DNA of 64,000 bases from Chondrus crispus (taxonomy: Eukaryota; Rhodophyta; Florideophyceae; Gigartinales; Gigartinaceae): the NCBI RefSeq assembly GCF_000350225.1, contig NW_005179168.1, positions 64,031-128,030 on the forward strand, in the 5' to 3' direction. The position numbers and the translations under genes are program-made. Positions 1 through 10,800 of the stretch are shown in pieces (within the stretch, counting starts at the first letter, position 1; each line of letters begins with the position of its first letter). Under the pieces are notes generated by a model, which had not been told where the DNA came from, did no database searches, and saw only the letters and a program-made list of their open reading frames with translations.

Positions 1-600
1 GAGACAAGCCGCTTCGAATGTGCCTGGCAGATAAAGGAAATCCTTACAAAATGTGGAAACGACTCAATGAGCGCTACGCCGTTTCCAATTTTACCACAAA
101 GGTGCAACTTCAGACAAAATTGTCACGCATTTCGTACAGCAGTCAGTCAATGGGTGACTACATAGATGGTTTTGAGGAAATATTCAATCGTCTGGAAGGA
201 ATGAAGAGCCCGATAGCTGAGGATATGCAAATAGCGATGTTACTGGCATCATTCGGGGACAAGGAGAATTCACCGTACGGACATGCAATCTACAGTCTTC
301 AGTCCGGAATGGAGAGTCTGTCATGGGAATCGTCTACTGCACGAATTTTGCAGGATGCAGAGGAGAAGCAGTGGGCTTCTACCAACCCTAGATCTAATCT
401 AAAGGATTCATCTCAAGGTGCAGTAGCTCTCACAGCAGCTCCGTGGCGTAGTGGAAACCGTAACTAGATGAAGAACCGAAAGCCGGAAAGACGCCGTTGC
501 TTCTCTTGTAACAAGATTGGCCAACTGGCGCGTAGATGTCCAGACAAGAACTTTGACACAATGAGGAAGTCAGAAGAAAAACAATTCAGCTTCGCCAATC
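1..600 (+). pseudogene. Copia-H gag, C-terminal part with decayed zinc knuckle
   Basis: This is the gag region of a Ty1/copia element whose 5' end lies outside the window. Positions 18-467 encode a copia gag domain (UBN2-like, judged from its WKRLNERY and LQTKLSRI patterns). An in-frame TAG at 465-467 separates it from a nucleocapsid-like stretch in the same frame (468-600). There the motif reads CFSCNKIGQLARRC, a CX2CX4HX4C knuckle in which His is replaced by Gln (CAA at 522), so zinc binding is doubtful. The frame is then cut at 600 by a solo LTR and resumes in phase at 1439. I infer a dead copia gag-pol polyprotein. Confidence 0.85.
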
Positions 601-1433
601 TGTAGTATAGGCGCGGATGCCATACTAAAATTAATTCGGAGTCCCCGAGTGGACTGATCCGTACAGTACCCACGGACCGCGGACCGGACCGCAGTGTGAA
701 CGGGCGCAGATGTATCATACCGGTATATGACACCTGACCGGACATTGCTGGCCGGGAGAGGATCACCGACTGATCCAGATCCCCGATCCGGATGGGTATT
801 GTACACCGTTCGGTACACGTGTGGGACAACGACCGTTACTCCCGGGACTGTGCCGTTACGCGCCGTGCGTATGGCACAATGGCACCGAGCCGTCCTGACG
901 TGGATACTGTAGCTAGGTACTGTAGTGTAGTTTAGGCTAGTTCTAATAAATACCGGGGAGCCTGACTTGCACGGAGAAAGGAAGGACAAGAACAAGGGTC
1001 CCGATACTCTGTGCACCGGACTTTAACCCTTTGAGCTTTGCCTTGCCCTTGTTTTCCTTTTTCCCTGGTTACGTCCCTTTACTTTACTTTCCCTTTACCA
1101 ATACAGTCACTCAGCCGGCGGGTGACGCGGTACTGCGCACGGACGCGCCAGGCTCCGCACTCCGGATTCGCCCACACTGCCGTAGTGTGGGGGAGTAATC
1201 CGTCGAGGGCGTAGAGCTGCCTCCGTACGACGGCGTGTCGCTTGCCGGCAAGCCTCTACCACCACACCTTTACTGAGCTACGGTGCTCCTGTTAGCTGTA
1301 CATCGTGTACACTAACGGTAACGGTAGTCCGCTCATCCTGCTACGAACACCCGGTGTGTAGTTCGTCCGGCTCCCGTGCGAGATCCCTTCCGCAGGTTGA
1401 TCCCCGGGGTACGCGCCGTGCGTCTATACCACA
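601..1433 (+). mobile_element. Solo LTR, family E, copy 1 (TSD CAATC)
   Basis: The 833-bp insert starts TGTAGTATAGG and ends TATACCACA. It is flanked by the direct repeat CAATC at 596-600 and 1434-1438. It carries no coding region and contains an AATAAA-type signal in TCTAATAAATACC near 950. A second, clearly similar copy lies at 24238-25088 with a different TSD. Removing the LTR and one TSD copy (838 bp) puts the copia frame back in phase. The orientation (+) is inferred from the polyadenylation signal. The parent element is not seen in this window. Confidence 0.93.
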
Positions 1434-1626
1434 CAATCATGCGGTTATGATGATGGACGTACATGGCAAGGACATGAGGGATGAATTTATCGTTGACTCT
1501 GGAGCTTCGGATCACATGGTTTGCCGCAAGGAGTGGTTGATTCACAGAAAAATCATTGAGCCGCGTTCAATTGTGCTGGGTAACGGCAGCACTGTATTGC
1601 TACGGAACCAGGGACTCTGGTTTTAG
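1434..1626 (+). pseudogene. Copia-H aspartic protease region
   Basis: This segment continues the copia polyprotein after the solo LTR. It encodes the retropepsin active site in EFIVDSGASDHMV (Asp-Ser-Gly, about 1489-1521), followed by a VLGNGS stretch typical of copia proteases. The reading frame breaks near 1600-1626 (TAG at 1624-1626), and the polyprotein continues in another frame from about 1623. The catalytic triad survives, but the frameshift uncouples protease from integrase, so this is a pseudogene. Confidence 0.85.
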
Positions 1627-2441
1627 ATTCAAGGTTTCGCTATGGTAACGAATCCTTCGTGCACAAGCTGCACCTAAACGAGGTTCTGCTGGTGCCAGAG
1701 TTGAGCGCAATTTTAATTTCTTGTCGGACTCTTTGTAGAAAGAGATTCCGCTTCAACTTTTCTGAAGAGAAGTGCAACGGACTCAAAGATGGTTTGATCC
1801 AATTGCAACAAAACCTCAGAGGTGAGGTTTATGTGGCAGACTGCGTCCCGAAAGTACCTGCTGGAACTTTATGCATTGCTACACCGAAAGGACACACTGA
1901 CACAGGAGCTGAGAAGCTTTGGCGTGACAGATTGGCTCACGCCAACATTCCCAGCATCGGAGAATTGGCAAACAAGGGAGTTGTTTATGGTCTCGATTTG
2001 TCAGATCATACTAAGGCCACACGTGATGCGCATTGTGAAGACTGTGTGAAAGAAAAGCAGCACAGGTTTCACATGAGAGGAAGGCCTACTCCTTCGAAAC
2101 GTGGTGGGGAAGTAATTCAAAGCGATGTGTGTGGCCCCATGACTGTGAACTCACTCGGGGATTCCCGCTACTTTGTAACCTTTATTGACGAACATGCCGG
2201 ATATGTGACTGTCGCTTGCATCTCTAAAAAAAGCGATGTACAGCTGGAGTTCAAATGGTACCATGTTTGGGTGGAGAGACGCCATGACTGCATGGCCAAG
2301 GTACTGCATTGCGACGGTGGTGGGGAATATCAGGCTCTAAGCAACTACCTCGAGTGTCAAGGAATCGAACATGTGATGCTTCCTCCATACTCTCCAGAGC
2401 AAAACGGTATGGCGGAAAGAACCAATCCTACGCTAGTTTAG
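1627..2441 (+). pseudogene. Copia-H GAG-pre-integrase and integrase core
   Basis: The segment encodes the zinc-binding GAG-pre-integrase domain (WRDRLAHANIPS followed by HCEDCVKEKQ) and the integrase catalytic core. The core carries the DDE acidic residues in QSDVCGPM, LHCDGGGEYQ and SPEQNGMAERTN. The frame ends at a TAG (2439-2441) where copia relatives normally have Glu in a CARSML context, and translation in the same frame continues beyond it. The integrase residues are present but the polyprotein is broken. The next segment is its direct continuation. Confidence 0.88.
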
Positions 2442-3254
2442 TGTGCTCGCTCCATGCTTCTTCATGCCAAATTACCGCTCCAATTCTGGGCTGAGGCAAT
2501 TGCCTTTGCCGCAGACGTACGTAATCGCTTCCTTTGCCCTCGAAATATGAACAAGACATCATTCCAAATGATGACTGGAAATCTTACTCGTGTGGATCAC
2601 ATTCAAGTGTTCGGAAGTGTGACGTGGACACATGTTCCGAAAGAGAAAGGCAAGAAGCTAGATTCTAAAAGTAAACTTGGCGTAGTGGTGGGATGCTTTG
2701 AGAATAGCATCTACAAAGTTTGGCTCCCGACGAGACGCATTGCTGTACTATCAAGACATGCCAAGGTTTTGGAAAACACGTTTCTCAGCACGACAGAACT
2801 ACAAATCGATGAGGGGAGAGTTGGGTTGATCTTAAGACAGGATGACACACTTGGCAATGCAAATGTTCGGACCCATATCAACAACAATCCCTCAGAAAAT
2901 GGCCTTGCGCGAGAATCCGAACAGCATTCTCCGCCTTATCCTACAGAACAGGGCAATGCGAATATTCGGGAACAAAATCCCGATAGCGCGACAGGGGCAG
3001 AGGCTCTCACATACATTCCTCCAAGGCCTGAGTCAGATTTCAGCGAGGAAAACGTACCCACAGACGTAATTCTCCCAACCAATGAGGCTACTGACCCTGC
3101 AGATGAACTAGTTTCATCACGGTACCCGAGCCGCAACAGGAATCAGCCAGACTACTACCGTCCAGGCAATGCCCATCTTGCGAATTCTAGGAACTGTCTC
3201 GATCCCGCATCCATTGAAGAAGCCATGGAACTTCCGGACTCATCTCTTTGGAAG
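2442..3254 (+). pseudogene. Copia-H integrase C-terminus and linker, cut before RT
   Basis: This continues the same frame after the TAG. It encodes the integrase tail (FWAEAIAFAADVRNR, then GKKLDSKSKLGVVVGC), then a Ser/Asn/Glu-rich linker with a short internal repeat (GNANVR and GNANIR), up to the start of the reverse transcriptase domain (PASIEEAMELPDSSLWK). It stops abruptly at 3254, where the LTR of gypsy element A begins. No downstream copia RT or RNase H sequence appears elsewhere in the window, so the rest is lost or lies outside. Confidence 0.87.
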
Positions 3255-4655
3255 TGTAGTATAACCGGCTCGACCCAGCGTATGAATGGGAGCCGGATAC
3301 TGTAGTCCTAAAATCGTACGGGAAACGGACGGAGTAAAGAGAACACCAGACGAACGTAAGTGGTGGTAGCGTAGGGGGGTGGTAGAGCGTTGTGGGGTAA
3401 TACGTACGAGACCCCCGAGCAGGCAGATCGACACCTGCTCGACACGTGCTCCCCTGCCTGCGGTCGCAGGGGCGCGGAGCGGCGAATCCTAGCGCGTGCC
3501 TCGGCGGCTTCGAACGCACCACCCCTCGATGGGTTAGGTAAAAGGGACGACTCTAGCGTACGAAGAGAGTTGCGAGACTTGGCGAAAAGTCTAAAGGGAA
3601 AGGGTCAGGCCGGGGATCGTGGTCCAGCCTTGCGTGGCTGGACCCGTTCCCCGGGTCATCATTCCCAGTTTACTAAGAGCATCCCCACCGCGTCGATTCT
3701 AATGCCGGGTAGAAATACAACGTGTACGCTGACCATTCGACGGTTGCCCGAATGGAATTTTGTGCCTATTCGTCAATCTATTCGTGTGGAATCTATTCGC
3801 GTCAACCCCAACGCATATGTTGCAAATCTATCGCTATATGCCCGCACAGACAACGGAGAGATGTCACACATCGTCTGCGAAGAGGCGATCGTTCATCGAG
3901 ACGCCCACCCCTCGCCGTGAATCCCGCGCGGCTGCATGTCTCTCTTCCGCAGCCTGTGCCCTCTTTCCGTCTTCGTCGCACGCCCTCCCTCGGGTATTGT
4001 CCAACTACGCGCTCTCACGAGTTATCATCGCCAATGGACTGGAGAACAGTCCTCGGAAGCGTCCTTCAGTACAGTATATGGACGACAGCGATGGCGATGA
4101 TGAAAGCATCGTCGCGAGCATGCACAGGTCACGCGCCACCGGAATGCATGCTGCAGCGACGAAGCAGCGGAGGTTCTCGGGCGAGAAGGATGCACAAATG
4201 GCCAGAATTCGGCTGACACGCCTGGCACGTAGCATTCTATCGCGGAATCCATTCACCGGATAGAACGTTTTTAGAATCTATCGGCACTCGGATAGATCCC
4301 AAAATTGTTCTATTCGATTTCGGAAAGCGATAGAATTGCGCCGTGGGGTTGAAAATTGTGAGCGGAAATTCTATTGATCAAATAGATGTGCGCGGTGGGG
4401 TTGCTCTAAGTACTAGTCTAATCTATCCTAAATTACTGTAAAGCTATCCTATTCGTTACTGTAAAACTAATCATAACGGTCCGCGCACGAGGCGCGGCCG
4501 TTATGAGAACCGCTAATCGTACGTGCAGCGGTGGATCGGGTTCGTAACTCGATCCGGATCATCCGTTGATCCGGTCCGGCGCCCGTGTGCGCACAGTAAT
4601 CCAAAACGAAATTGGATCCCCACTGACGGGTAATGCCAGCTGGCATTATACTACA
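3255..4655 (-). repeat. 3' LTR of gypsy element A, with a nested insert
   Basis: On the plus strand the LTR starts TGTAGTATAACCGG and ends GGCATTATACTACA, so TG...CA termini hold in either orientation. It is 1401 bp including a 730-bp DNA transposon and its 3-bp TSD, or about 668 bp without them. The adjacent sequence at 4656-4672 read on the minus strand is a G-rich polypurine tract next to TGTAGTATAATG. This fixes it as the 3' LTR of a minus-strand element. Its other copy is not in the window. Confidence 0.82.
3677..4406. mobile_element. PIF/Harbinger-like non-autonomous DNA transposon (TSD TAA)
   Basis: Terminal inverted repeats GAGCATCCCCACCGCG (left) and CGCGGTGGGGTTGCTC (right) differ at one position. 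They are flanked by TAA at 3674-3676 and 4407-4409. A 3-bp TWA duplication with short TIRs is characteristic of PIF/Harbinger. The 730-bp interior has no recognisable transposase. An open frame at 3760-4263 has an acidic patch (DDSDGDDES) but no domain I know. A 5-bp TSD (CTAAG) with shorter TIRs is an alternative reading of the same boundary. It sits inside the LTR of element A, so it is younger than A. Confidence 0.72.
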
Positions 4656-4672
4656 CGGCCCCCTCCTGAAGA
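4656..4672 (-). promoter_or_regulatory. 3' polypurine tract of element A
   Basis: Read on the minus strand this is CTTCAGGAGGGGGCCG immediately before the 3' LTR. It would prime plus-strand DNA synthesis. It matches in position and sequence the tract before the 3' LTR of element B (CTTAAGGGGGGGGGCCG) and resembles the G-tract at the pol stop of A (16555-16570). Confidence 0.75.
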
Positions 4673-5619
4673 GTGGCCCACCGCCGACACAGCCATTTAT
4701 CGTTCGTCCTGGCTCGTGTCAGTGCATTGATCCTCACCTTCGAACTTCTCGGACGAAGTCAAAAAGGGGCACCGTACGTCCGTCCCCTGGAGGTATCCTC
4801 CCATCGTCGTCGGACGACTTGGTACGCACGAAGCGTTCTTCTGGAGTTGGTCATAGCGTTCGGGGACGCAACTCTTACCTTCTCCTCACGAGCGGTCGTC
4901 GTACGAAATCACCACTCGCGTTCTGCTCCCGGCTGACGAACGACAGCACCGGGTGTAGTGCAGTGCACCCACACACCGCCAACGAGGGCGTAAATCTCGC
5001 TTTTGTAGCGCGGCGCAAGGCGCAATCACCACCAGGGTGTTCGAGTCCCTCTGCCCTCGGCGGGTCAGGGGACTGGCGCGGTATCGCGGGTAGAGTTGCG
5101 ATAGACGCAGGGGAGAAATGTAGGTCAGGGGAATGAAAAAAGGAGGAAAAGGGAAGTAGAAAGGGTAAAAGTAGACAGTAGACGGACAGAAAAGTGAAGG
5201 AAAATATAGAGAAAAGTAAAGGAAAAACAAGGAAAACAGAAACGAACGGAGGTGACGAAGAAGGGTAGGTGTGACACTTAGCAACTAGTGTAGAGCCTAA
5301 GGTAGGGTACAGCTAGAAGGGCGAGGCCACCGCTGGCTGGATTTACTGTAACGGCCCGAGTCTCGAGACTCATATAGGCCAGGCACCGCCATGCGGCGCC
5401 AGTAGCTAATTTGCAATTACCAATTACTAATTACCAATTACTACTAAATTACCAAAATTAATGCCATCGCTAATTAGCGTGTGCGGGCGTGGCAACCACG
5501 TATCAAACGTGGCATACACGTGTGTCCGGTGGGGGAGCGCGACCCCTTGGACTCTTCCTTGGGGTGTGGGCATCTGGCCACTGCACTACACCGGGACAGC
5601 ATAAGGGCCGAGTCTCGTG
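4673..5619. other. Non-coding part of A's 3' region with purine-rich and AT-rich low complexity
   Basis: I see no gene here. Positions 5128-5260 are strongly purine-rich on the plus strand (runs such as GAAAAAAGGAGGAAAAGGG). Positions about 5405-5480 are an AT-rich stretch built on repeats of AATTACC and AATTACT. Both lie upstream of ORF X and might belong to its promoter region; this is inference only. Confidence 0.55.
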
Positions 5620-5919
5620 ATGACGTACGTTGTCAAATCTTCCTTCCCCACCTCGTTCTCTCTTCCATTCTCCCCTCACGTCACAGCTGCTAACGTACGA
5701 AGCATGCCGCCTTTCTGCAATCTCCGCAGGGTCAGGCGTACGAATTCCAACCGGTCCACCCGGACGAACGAAACCCCCACGTCTTCCGAGACGCGCCGGG
5801 ACCCTTTCCTTCCCCGAATTGCTGCCAGCCTCCGTGGCCCTCGTCGCACAACGTACGGCACCGACGACGCTGCGGGCATTTCGGACGTGCCTCCCGTAGC
5901 AAACCCCCAAGCCACGATG

Positions 5920-7081
5920 GCTTCGCCGACACGGGCACCTTCAGAAGCCCGAGAAGATCCCTATTCCCCTTCTGTAGGTCCGATACAACCGTTCGATACA
6001 GACGCTGCCACTCCTCGGCCACGTACGTCCGCCGAAGTTGAATCGATCGTGATTCAGGATTCCTCCGACGAGGAGGCCCCCAAGCCGGCGAAACGAGCCA
6101 CCCCAACGAACGAGCCGGGCTCTAGATACGCCCCAGGGGAAGAGGAGACACTTCGTGCGTACGCCGAGTACGTGCCCAACGTACGTCCGGGCGTCCTCGG
6201 CAGCTGCGCCATGCCAGGCCCACCGTTCGATGGCCTCTTAGTCGCGGACAGCGGTTCGTACGTTCGCACCGCGACTGAGCTCGTTGGCGAAGAAGACGAG
6301 ACGTCCGAAGGTCTCCGAGGCTCCGAAACGGTCTTCGGTTGGGCCACTCACGCCAGGAAGGCCCTCACGATCGACATCATCCCGCGCTTACGTACGTTGC
6401 GCCCGGACATGTACCGGTTGAAGGAGATCTTCCGTGCCGGAGAGCCCGCAGGCGCTCAGCGGGCTTGGGACGCGCACCTCGACAGCAACAAAGCCGGGTA
6501 CCAGATCCCCGGCGAGATCCCGTGGGATCGTACGTTCGTATTCAGCCCCTCGGAGGCACGTTACGTCGATCAGGCCGCGGCCTACCTGTTCGGGGTTACG
6601 GTCCCAACGAAGGACCCCGTACCGCTCATTTGTACGCCAGAGCTATACGTCTTTCCCCTCCCTTTCCGCCGTACGAGGGCGAAGATGGCGGCGGTGAAGG
6701 CGGAGATGTCGATCACCGGCATATTCTCCCTGGCCACCGCTATCGAAGATTTGCCAGTCCACCGGGAACCGGCTTTCGATGCCAAGCAGGTGACTCGTGA
6801 CGTACGTTTCGTCCCGGGGTTGGAGGTGGAAGACTTTCCGAAGCTTCCTCCGATCGTACGAGAATCGTTCCCCTGCCCCGGTGTCCAAGTACTTCTCCTG
6901 TACGTTCTGAGGTACTTTTGATTCGCCGCCGCCGACCCCGGTCATCCGTACGCGGGCCGGTTGAGTTACGTGGTCGCAAGGGAATGGGCGATCCATATCT
7001 TCTGTGCGTACATGACCGAAGTCATGCTCAACGTCCGGGCGTACGTATTGCCGGAGCAAACCGTGGCGTTGCTGTCGAAAG
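5920..7081 (+). pseudogene. ORF X of element A, N-terminal and central part, cut by element B
   Basis: Unknown protein, antisense to A's gag-pol. It is homologous to the intact 737-aa minus-strand ORF at 60635-62848: compare GYQIPGEIPWDRTFVFSP here with GYQVPDELPGDRTFAYSI there, and LPPIVRESFPCPGVQ with LPVVVRESFPSLGIH. The frame is open upstream from 5617, but the ATG at 5920 (MASPTRAPSEA) best matches the start of the intact copy. A TGA at 6919-6921 replaces a Gly codon. At 7081 the frame is split by element B inside the TSD GAAAG and continues in phase at 14606. The first ~100 residues are Ser/Pro/Thr-rich and probably disordered. I recognise no known domain. Confidence 0.8.
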
Positions 7082-7764
7082 TGTAGTATAATCCCCCCTG
7101 GGGCTTTTTAGTTAGATTAGATCAACAACGGGATCTAGTGCTGTAGAGCCTGATGCTCTACAGTACTACTGCGCGTGGCCACGTGTACCCCTCGGGTACC
7201 AGACGCACGCGTGCACACGTGCACACGTGTACCGCGCGGGACGGAAGCGCGCGCACACACGTGTACTGTCAGCCACGATGGCTGACAGTATTACAGTACG
7301 GTCCGATCTGTACTACAGTAGTCCACTACAGTACTTCGGTACTGTAGTGTCATAGATTGTTTTGTATATTAAATATGGAGCGGACCGGCGGGGTGGAGGA
7401 AGACAAGCACGGACTTGTCACCGACCGACCGTCAAGGTGCGACTTCCCGCTTATTCTAAGGTAACGCTCGCTAATTACCTTAGAGCGGCACCGAGCGCGG
7501 GTTGAGGACGCGCGCGGTACGCCCACGAGCCGGCTCCGCCTCCGCCCGTCGGTACTGGATCGTTACCCGGTACCGCGCCGGGGCGTGGAGGCGTCGAACC
7601 GCTCGCGCGTACCGGCGTCCTCCCCGTTCCCGCTCTACCACGCTACCTGGGCCCGCTGCCCGGTGCCGTTAGCTGGTGTCCCGCTTCACTCCTGTCTTCC
7701 CGATCGACAAGGGTCTCAGTCGAACTGCGCCTACACCCCTATCGCTGGGGGTGTTTATGCTACA
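7082..7764 (+). repeat. 5' LTR of element B
   Basis: 683 bp, TG...CA. It carries a series of hairpins: 7141-7163 (CTGTAGAGC/GCTCTACAG), 7265-7289 (11-bp stem, CGA loop) and 7324-7349 (11-bp stem closed by a TTCG tetraloop). An ATTAAA signal follows at 7368-7373, then GACAAG...CTTGTC, then a 9-bp hairpin at 7550-7575 with an 8-base loop. The 3' LTR lacks the segment holding the second and third hairpins. Confidence 0.9.
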
Positions 7765-7765
7765 G

Positions 7766-7778
7766 TGGTCTCCCGACC
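7766..7778 (+). promoter_or_regulatory. Primer-binding site of element B
   Basis: TGGTCTCCCGACC begins one base after the 5' LTR. The leading TGG is what a site complementary to a tRNA CCA end should show. The same 13 bases sit at the same offset in F (31520-31532) and D (51541-51553). The primer tRNA would end GGTCGGGAGACCA; I could not assign it to an amino acid. Confidence 0.78.
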
Positions 7779-7844
7779 TAGAAGACCCTGGAGTCCGATC
7801 TCCGAGAAGACTTCCGCTTCCCTCCGCGAACCGATCGCGTTGAG

Positions 7845-10800
7845 ATGAGCCAAGAGTTTGAGCCCTCGATCCGCTCCGAAGCGGCGGATCTGAGTCCGGC
7901 CGCTGTGCAGTCCCCATCCGCCCCGTCGGGCGACGGCGACACGGTGTTCCGAATTCTGTTCGTAGTCGCGGACCAGCTCGCCGTGCCGGTCCTCCTCGGC
8001 ACGGCCTTCATGGATACGCACGTGCGATGTATCGACATCGAAGCTCAAAGAATGGAGCTACGCCAAGGCGGTTCCGTCGCCATCGTCGACGGAAAGGGGG
8101 AGTCGACCCCCCCTACCAGGCGACACGGGCGACACACGGGTCGGCCAGACGTACGCGAGGAGGCCCCGCAAGCGATCCGAATCGCCCGCTGGGTTACCAT
8201 CCCCGCGATGTCACAAGCCAGCGTGCGTGTGACAACCGCAGGGAGGGGCCTCGTATTCCTGGAACCCAAGCCCTCACTCCAACACGGACATGGAGTGAGG
8301 CTGACGAATGGCGTCGCGGAGGTCCTACCGAATCAGACCTTCGACGTCATCGTCGCGAATTTCTCACGACGAGAAAGGCGGCTTCCGAAGCACACCGCCG
8401 TGGGATACGCGAAGCGCAACCCCCTCTCGATCCTCACTCCCGAACGTAAGGTCGCCCAGAGGATTGCGCACGCGCTACACCTGACCGACGTGACCGATCA
8501 AGTCAGTGGGGTAGGAGTTGGCCGATCCAACTCCGACGATAAGACCACCGCCGGGGGCAGGGGGGTCGACCCGGACGAACGGTCGCCTTTATGCCAACCG
8601 ACGGCGAAGGGTACTGTACTCCCCCTGCAAAAGGATCCCGAAAATTCACCGATGGATTGGGAAAAAGAGATCGACCTGTCATACATCGACGATGACAAGC
8701 TCCGTGGCCACGTACTCGAGATGCTCTGTAAGCACTCGAGTCTGTGGAGCGGTGCGCTTGGAACGATCCAAGCCACGGAGCACCGCATTCCCCTCGAACC
8801 GGGAACGAAACTGATTCGTTCTATGCCCTATCGGAAGGGCCCGGCCATGCGCGAAATAGTCGCGAAGGAGGTCAGCAAGATGTTGAACGCAGGGGTTATC
8901 GAACCCGCGAGCACCGAGTGGGCGTCCCCCGTGGTGCTCGTACCGAAGAAAGACGGCTCCCTTCGGTTCTGCGTGGACTACCGGCGTCTCAACGCGAAGA
9001 CCGCAGCGGATTCGTATCCGCTGCCACGGATGGACGACTGCATCGACTCGTTAGGAGATGCAGCCGTCTTCACCACATTGGACTGCAATTCCGGTTATTG
9101 GCAGATCCCGGTCGCTCCGGAAGACCGGGATAAGACCACGTTTACGACGCACATGGGCACGTTTCGCCACTTGCGCATGCCGTTTGGACCCAAAGGGGCA
9201 CCGGCCACCTTCCAACGTGCGCTCGACATAATACTTTCCGGAGTCCGCTGGCAAATATGCCTCGTCTATCTCGACGACGTGATCGTGTTCTCCCGTACGC
9301 ACGGAGAACACGCGAGGCATCTCGATACCGTCTTGAGCTTACTGCGGAGTTCTGGTATCTCTCTTAAGCTCAAGAAGTGCAGCTTCTTCCGACCGAAGGT
9401 GCACTACCTGGGGCACGTCATCTCCCCAGGCAGGTTGAGCGTGGCTGTTACGGCGGCCGACGCTTTCAAGACGTTCACGTTCTCGAGGACGTTGACGCAA
9501 GTGCGCTCGTTCCTCGGGGCATGTAACGTATACCGCCGATTCGTTAAGGGGTTCGCTAAGATTGCGCGTCCTCTGACTCACATGACGTGCAAGGATTCGG
9601 ATCCCGATTTCTATAACCCCACGGAGCTGCAACTTCAGGCGTTCGAGAACCTTAAGAAGTGCATGATCACTCCGCCGATCCTCGCGGTGCCCCGGCACGG
9701 TCGTCCGTACATGATAGACACCGACGCGAGTGCCTATCAACTCGGCTGCACCTTACTTCAGGAGCACGAAGAGCCGAACGACTGGCGCCCCGTGGGGTAT
9801 TGGTCGTACTCACTGTCCGATAGTGAGCGCAACTACAGCGCTACCGAACGCAAGTGCTTCGCCGTAGTGTGGGCCGTCCGCACACTACGGCCGTACGTAG
9901 AAGGCACGAAGTTCACCGTACGGACGGACCATTACGCCCTCCGATGGCTCATGTCACTCACCGAGAGTTCCGGAAGACTCACCCGGTGGCGGCTACGTCT
10001 GGCTGAATACGGTTTCACCATTCAGTACCGCCCGGGACGCGTGCATCAGGTGCCCGATGCCCTGTCACGACTCGTGTCGCCGAAGGTCGCCGATGACCCT
10101 CGCCCCACCGTCGAGGTGGATGACGACATCCCCACTTTCGACGGGGGCACGACAGTTCGCGACGTATCGAACGAGCTCGCGGACCACGTTTGTACAGCGA
10201 CCTGCGATCATCCGGCCGTCCATGTCTTCGTAACGACACGGAACCAAGCCGAAGCCCGAACAAGGTCGCGCGTACGGACGCGCGACGAACCGAGAGGCGA
10301 CGACGAAGCCCCCGCTCTCCAAGGACCCAATTCGTTTTGGGAGGAGAACGACGAGTTCGACGCCGCCGACATCCAGCGCGCCGAAGACCCCGAGGCTGGC
10401 GGGCTCGACGCCCCGGTCGCCCCACCACAGGACGACCTTCCGGCCCCTCTTACGATAGAGGAGATAGCCGAGGAGCAACGCGTGGATGACTTCTGCCAAA
10501 CCGTTTTGGCACGACAGTCAGAGTCCCGGGACTCCGCGTTCTTCGAGGACCACCAAGGGGTGCTCAAACGGAGACACCCCTTCGACCCTGATATCGTTCA
10601 GGTGGTGGTGCCTCGGACGCTCCGCGCCAGACTCCTTCGCCTGTGCCACAACCCGGCCATCGCGGGGCACTCGGGCCAGAACCGTATGTACTACACACTT
10701 CGACGCGAGTACTACTGGCCCCACCTGGCTGCAGACGTCGCAGCCACGGTGCGAGGGTGTCGAACCTGCGCGATGAACCGGGTCAAGCTGAGGAAACATC

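Noticed and set aside
465-2441. In-frame TAG codons (465-467, 2439-2441, also 30646-30648, 50065-50067 and 15297-15299) as evidence for a reassigned genetic code
   Set aside because: TAA and TGA also occur inside other decayed frames (17082, 17700, 20228, 6919), frameshifts accompany them, and the intact ORFs (copia-G, D pol, F pol, ORF X) need no reassignment.
3760-4263. 167-aa ORF inside the Harbinger-like element as a transposase
   Set aside because: No DDE or Myb/SANT motif is visible and the frame overlaps equally long frames on both strands.
4984-5059. tRNA-like segment: GAGGGCG pairs with TGCCCTC and a TTCGAGT loop sits in place
   Set aside because: No A box or D-arm can be formed and the anticodon arm is implausible; only the acceptor and T-arm halves match.
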